Source: Blastococcus colisei (GTDB lineage Bacteria > Actinomycetota > Actinomycetes > Mycobacteriales > Geodermatophilaceae). Taken from it: a DNA stretch of 64,000 nt. Under the pieces are notes generated by a model. That model saw only the letters and a list, made by a program, of their open reading frames with translations, was not told the origin of the DNA and searched no databases. The stretch is from NCBI RefSeq assembly GCF_006717095.1, contig NZ_VFQE01000001.1, positions 806,001 through 870,000 on the forward strand, written 5' to 3'. Of the stretch, positions 62,919-64,000 are shown piece after piece; positions within the stretch are counted from its first letter, which is position 1, and each line of letters opens with the position of its first letter. Both the position numbers and the translations under genes were made by a program.

Positions 62919-64000
62919 CGCACCCGCGCCCGCGCACGCTGACGCAGAGGTGCCGGCCGAGCACGAGGTCCCCAGCGATCTGGCGCTGGCCGCCGAGTTC
63001 GGCGCCACGACGCGGGACCAGTGGCGGGAGCTGGTGGCAGGCGTGCTGCGCAAGAGCGGCCGCGAGGAGCTGCCCGACCCGGTCGAGGACGCGCTGAGCC
63101 GCACCGTCGCCACGGGTGTGCGGGTCGCCCCGCTGTACACGGCCGACGACGCCGGCGACCTGCCGACCGCGGTGGGTGTCCCTGGCCTGGCGCCGTTCGT
63201 GCGCGGCTCACGCGCCGGGGGCGATCCAGCCGTGCCCGGCGGCTGGGACGTGCGCCAGCGGCATGCCCATCCCGACGTCGCCGTCACCAGGGAGGCCGTC
63301 GCCGCCGACCTGGAGAACGGCGTCACCTCGCTGTGGCTCGTCGTGGGCGACGGCGCGGTGCCGGCCGAGGAGCTCGGGAACGTGCTCGCCGACGTCTATC
63401 TCGACCTCGCGCCGGTGGCGGTCACGGGCGGCCTGCCGGCCGCGGAGGCGTTCCTCGCGCTGGTGGAGGGCCGGGACGACCTCGCGCCCGGCGGCTCGCT
63501 GGGCCTGGACCCCCTCGCGGTGCACGCGGCCACGGGGGAGCGGCAGGACCTCACCTGCCTCGCCGGCGTCGCCCGGCGGGCAGCGGCCCATGACGGTCTG
63601 CGTTCCGTCGTCGTCGACGCCACCGTCTTCCACGACGCGGGCGCGTCGGTGGTGGAGGAGATCGGCTGCTCCCTCGCGGCGGGTGTCGCCTACCTGCGGG
63701 CGCTGACCGAGGGCGGGCTGTCGGTCGACGAGGCGTTCGGCCAGCTCGAGTTCCGCTACGGCGCGAGCGCCGACCAGTTCACGACGATCGCCGCGCTGCG
63801 TGCCGCGCGCCGCCTCTGGGACCGTGTGGGCGGGGTCAGTGGTGCCTCGTCGGAGAGCCGCGCCCAGCGTCAGCACGCGGTCACCTCGTCGGTGATGACG
63901 ACGAAGCGCGACCCGTGGGTGAACATGCTGCGGACGACGGTGGCGTGCTTCGCCGCCGGCGTGGGCGGCGCCGACGTCGTGACGGTCCAGCCGTTCGACG
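62893..64000 (+). CDS. mutA: Methylmalonyl-CoA mutase small (beta) subunit, 5' part
   Basis: The gene runs off the right edge after about 369 codons; a complete small subunit has roughly 600-640. After a ~25-residue polar N-terminus comes D-L-A-L-A-A-E-F then R-D-Q-W-R-E-L-V, characteristic of MutA N-termini, and then the TIM-barrel region with G-G-W-D-V-R-Q-R-H-A-H-P-D, F-R-Y-G-A-S-A-D-Q-F and T-T-K-R-D-P-W-V-N-M-L-R. The subunit is non-catalytic and supports MutB in propionate and odd-chain or branched-chain catabolism. The ATG is inside the M20 gene, 26 bases before that gene's stop, with a GAGG close by. The degenerate B12 domain lies beyond the window. Confidence 0.88.
   Translation, partial: MSRTDRQADAPAPAHADAEVPAEHEVPSDLALAAEFGATTRDQWRELVAGVLRKSGREELPDPVEDALSRTVATGVRVAPLYTADDAGDLPTAVGVPGLAPFVRGSRAGGDPAVPGGWDVRQRHAHPDVAVTREAVAADLENGVTSLWLVVGDGAVPAEELGNVLADVYLDLAPVAVTGGLPAAEAFLALVEGRDDLAPGGSLGLDPLAVHAATGERQDLTCLAGVARRAAAHDGLRSVVVDATVFHDAGASVVEEIGCSLAAGVAYLRALTEGGLSVDEAFGQLEFRYGASADQFTTIAALRAARRLWDRVGGVSGASSESRAQRQHAVTSSVMTTKRDPWVNMLRTTVACFAAGVGGADVVTVQPFD

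Overview
The window is a gene-dense, very GC-rich stretch from a high-GC actinobacterium. Codons end overwhelmingly in G or C, GTG starts are common, and many genes appear leaderless. Gene order matches Mycobacterium tuberculosis (from memory) in two blocks. About 0.9-17 kb follows Rv0948c-Rv0957: chorismate mutase, UvrD1/PcrA, M23 peptidase, sucCD, Rv0954-like, PerM-like DUF6350, purN, purH. About 18-63 kb is a rearranged version of Rv3305c-Rv3356c: DUF3017, icd, trpS, YihY, a D-Ala-D-Ala carboxypeptidase, cdd, deoA, add, upp, pmmB, deoD, M20 amidohydrolase. The accessory genes (SARP-STAND-WD40 regulator, DUF222/HNH protein, acidic duplicated protein, ALDH pair) would fit Geodermatophilaceae-type soil or desert actinobacteria, but that assignment is inference. 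I see no rRNA, tRNA, CRISPR array, prophage or insertion sequence.

Layout. 0-4 kb: a partial CMD-family gene, chorismate mutase with a candidate aromatic-amino-acid attenuator, and pcrA behind an overlapping leader ORF. 4-10 kb: M23 peptidase, an 8-bp tandem repeat, a lipase with a perfect CRP-type palindrome upstream, a membrane protein, a stand-alone B12-binding protein and a secreted S15-type hydrolase. 10-21 kb: central carbon and purine genes (sucCD, purNH, mdh, icd) with small membrane proteins and a 19-codon remnant of folD. 21-30 kb: CAP-domain protein, CNNM/CBS protein, galE, an aromatic/histidinol-phosphate-type aminotransferase, trpS, 2'-5' RNA ligase-like, YihY and a penicillin-binding carboxypeptidase.

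30-62 kb is dominated by nucleoside uptake and breakdown. It has a Bmp-type lipoprotein with ATPase and two permeases, cytidine deaminase, pyrimidine phosphorylase, adenosine deaminase, deoxyribose-phosphate aldolase coupled to two aldehyde dehydrogenase-like proteins, uracil phosphoribosyltransferase, purine nucleoside phosphorylase and a PGM2-like phosphomutase that could serve as phosphopentomutase. Interspersed are a drug-type ABC exporter, a DEAD-box helicase, an acidic protein with an internal duplication and a DUF222/HNH protein. The end holds two paralogous small secreted cysteine-pair proteins divergent from a 1462-residue SARP/STAND/WD40 regulator, a GCS2-type ligase, an M20 amidohydrolase and the 5' part of methylmalonyl-CoA mutase small subunit.

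The most interesting non-genic signals are four. One is a leaderless Phe-Tyr-Tyr leader peptide plus terminator in front of chorismate mutase. The second is a family of 26-bp inverted repeats placed twice between convergent genes. The third is the eroded folD. The fourth is a consistent set of TANNNT -10 boxes 5-9 nt upstream of start codons.
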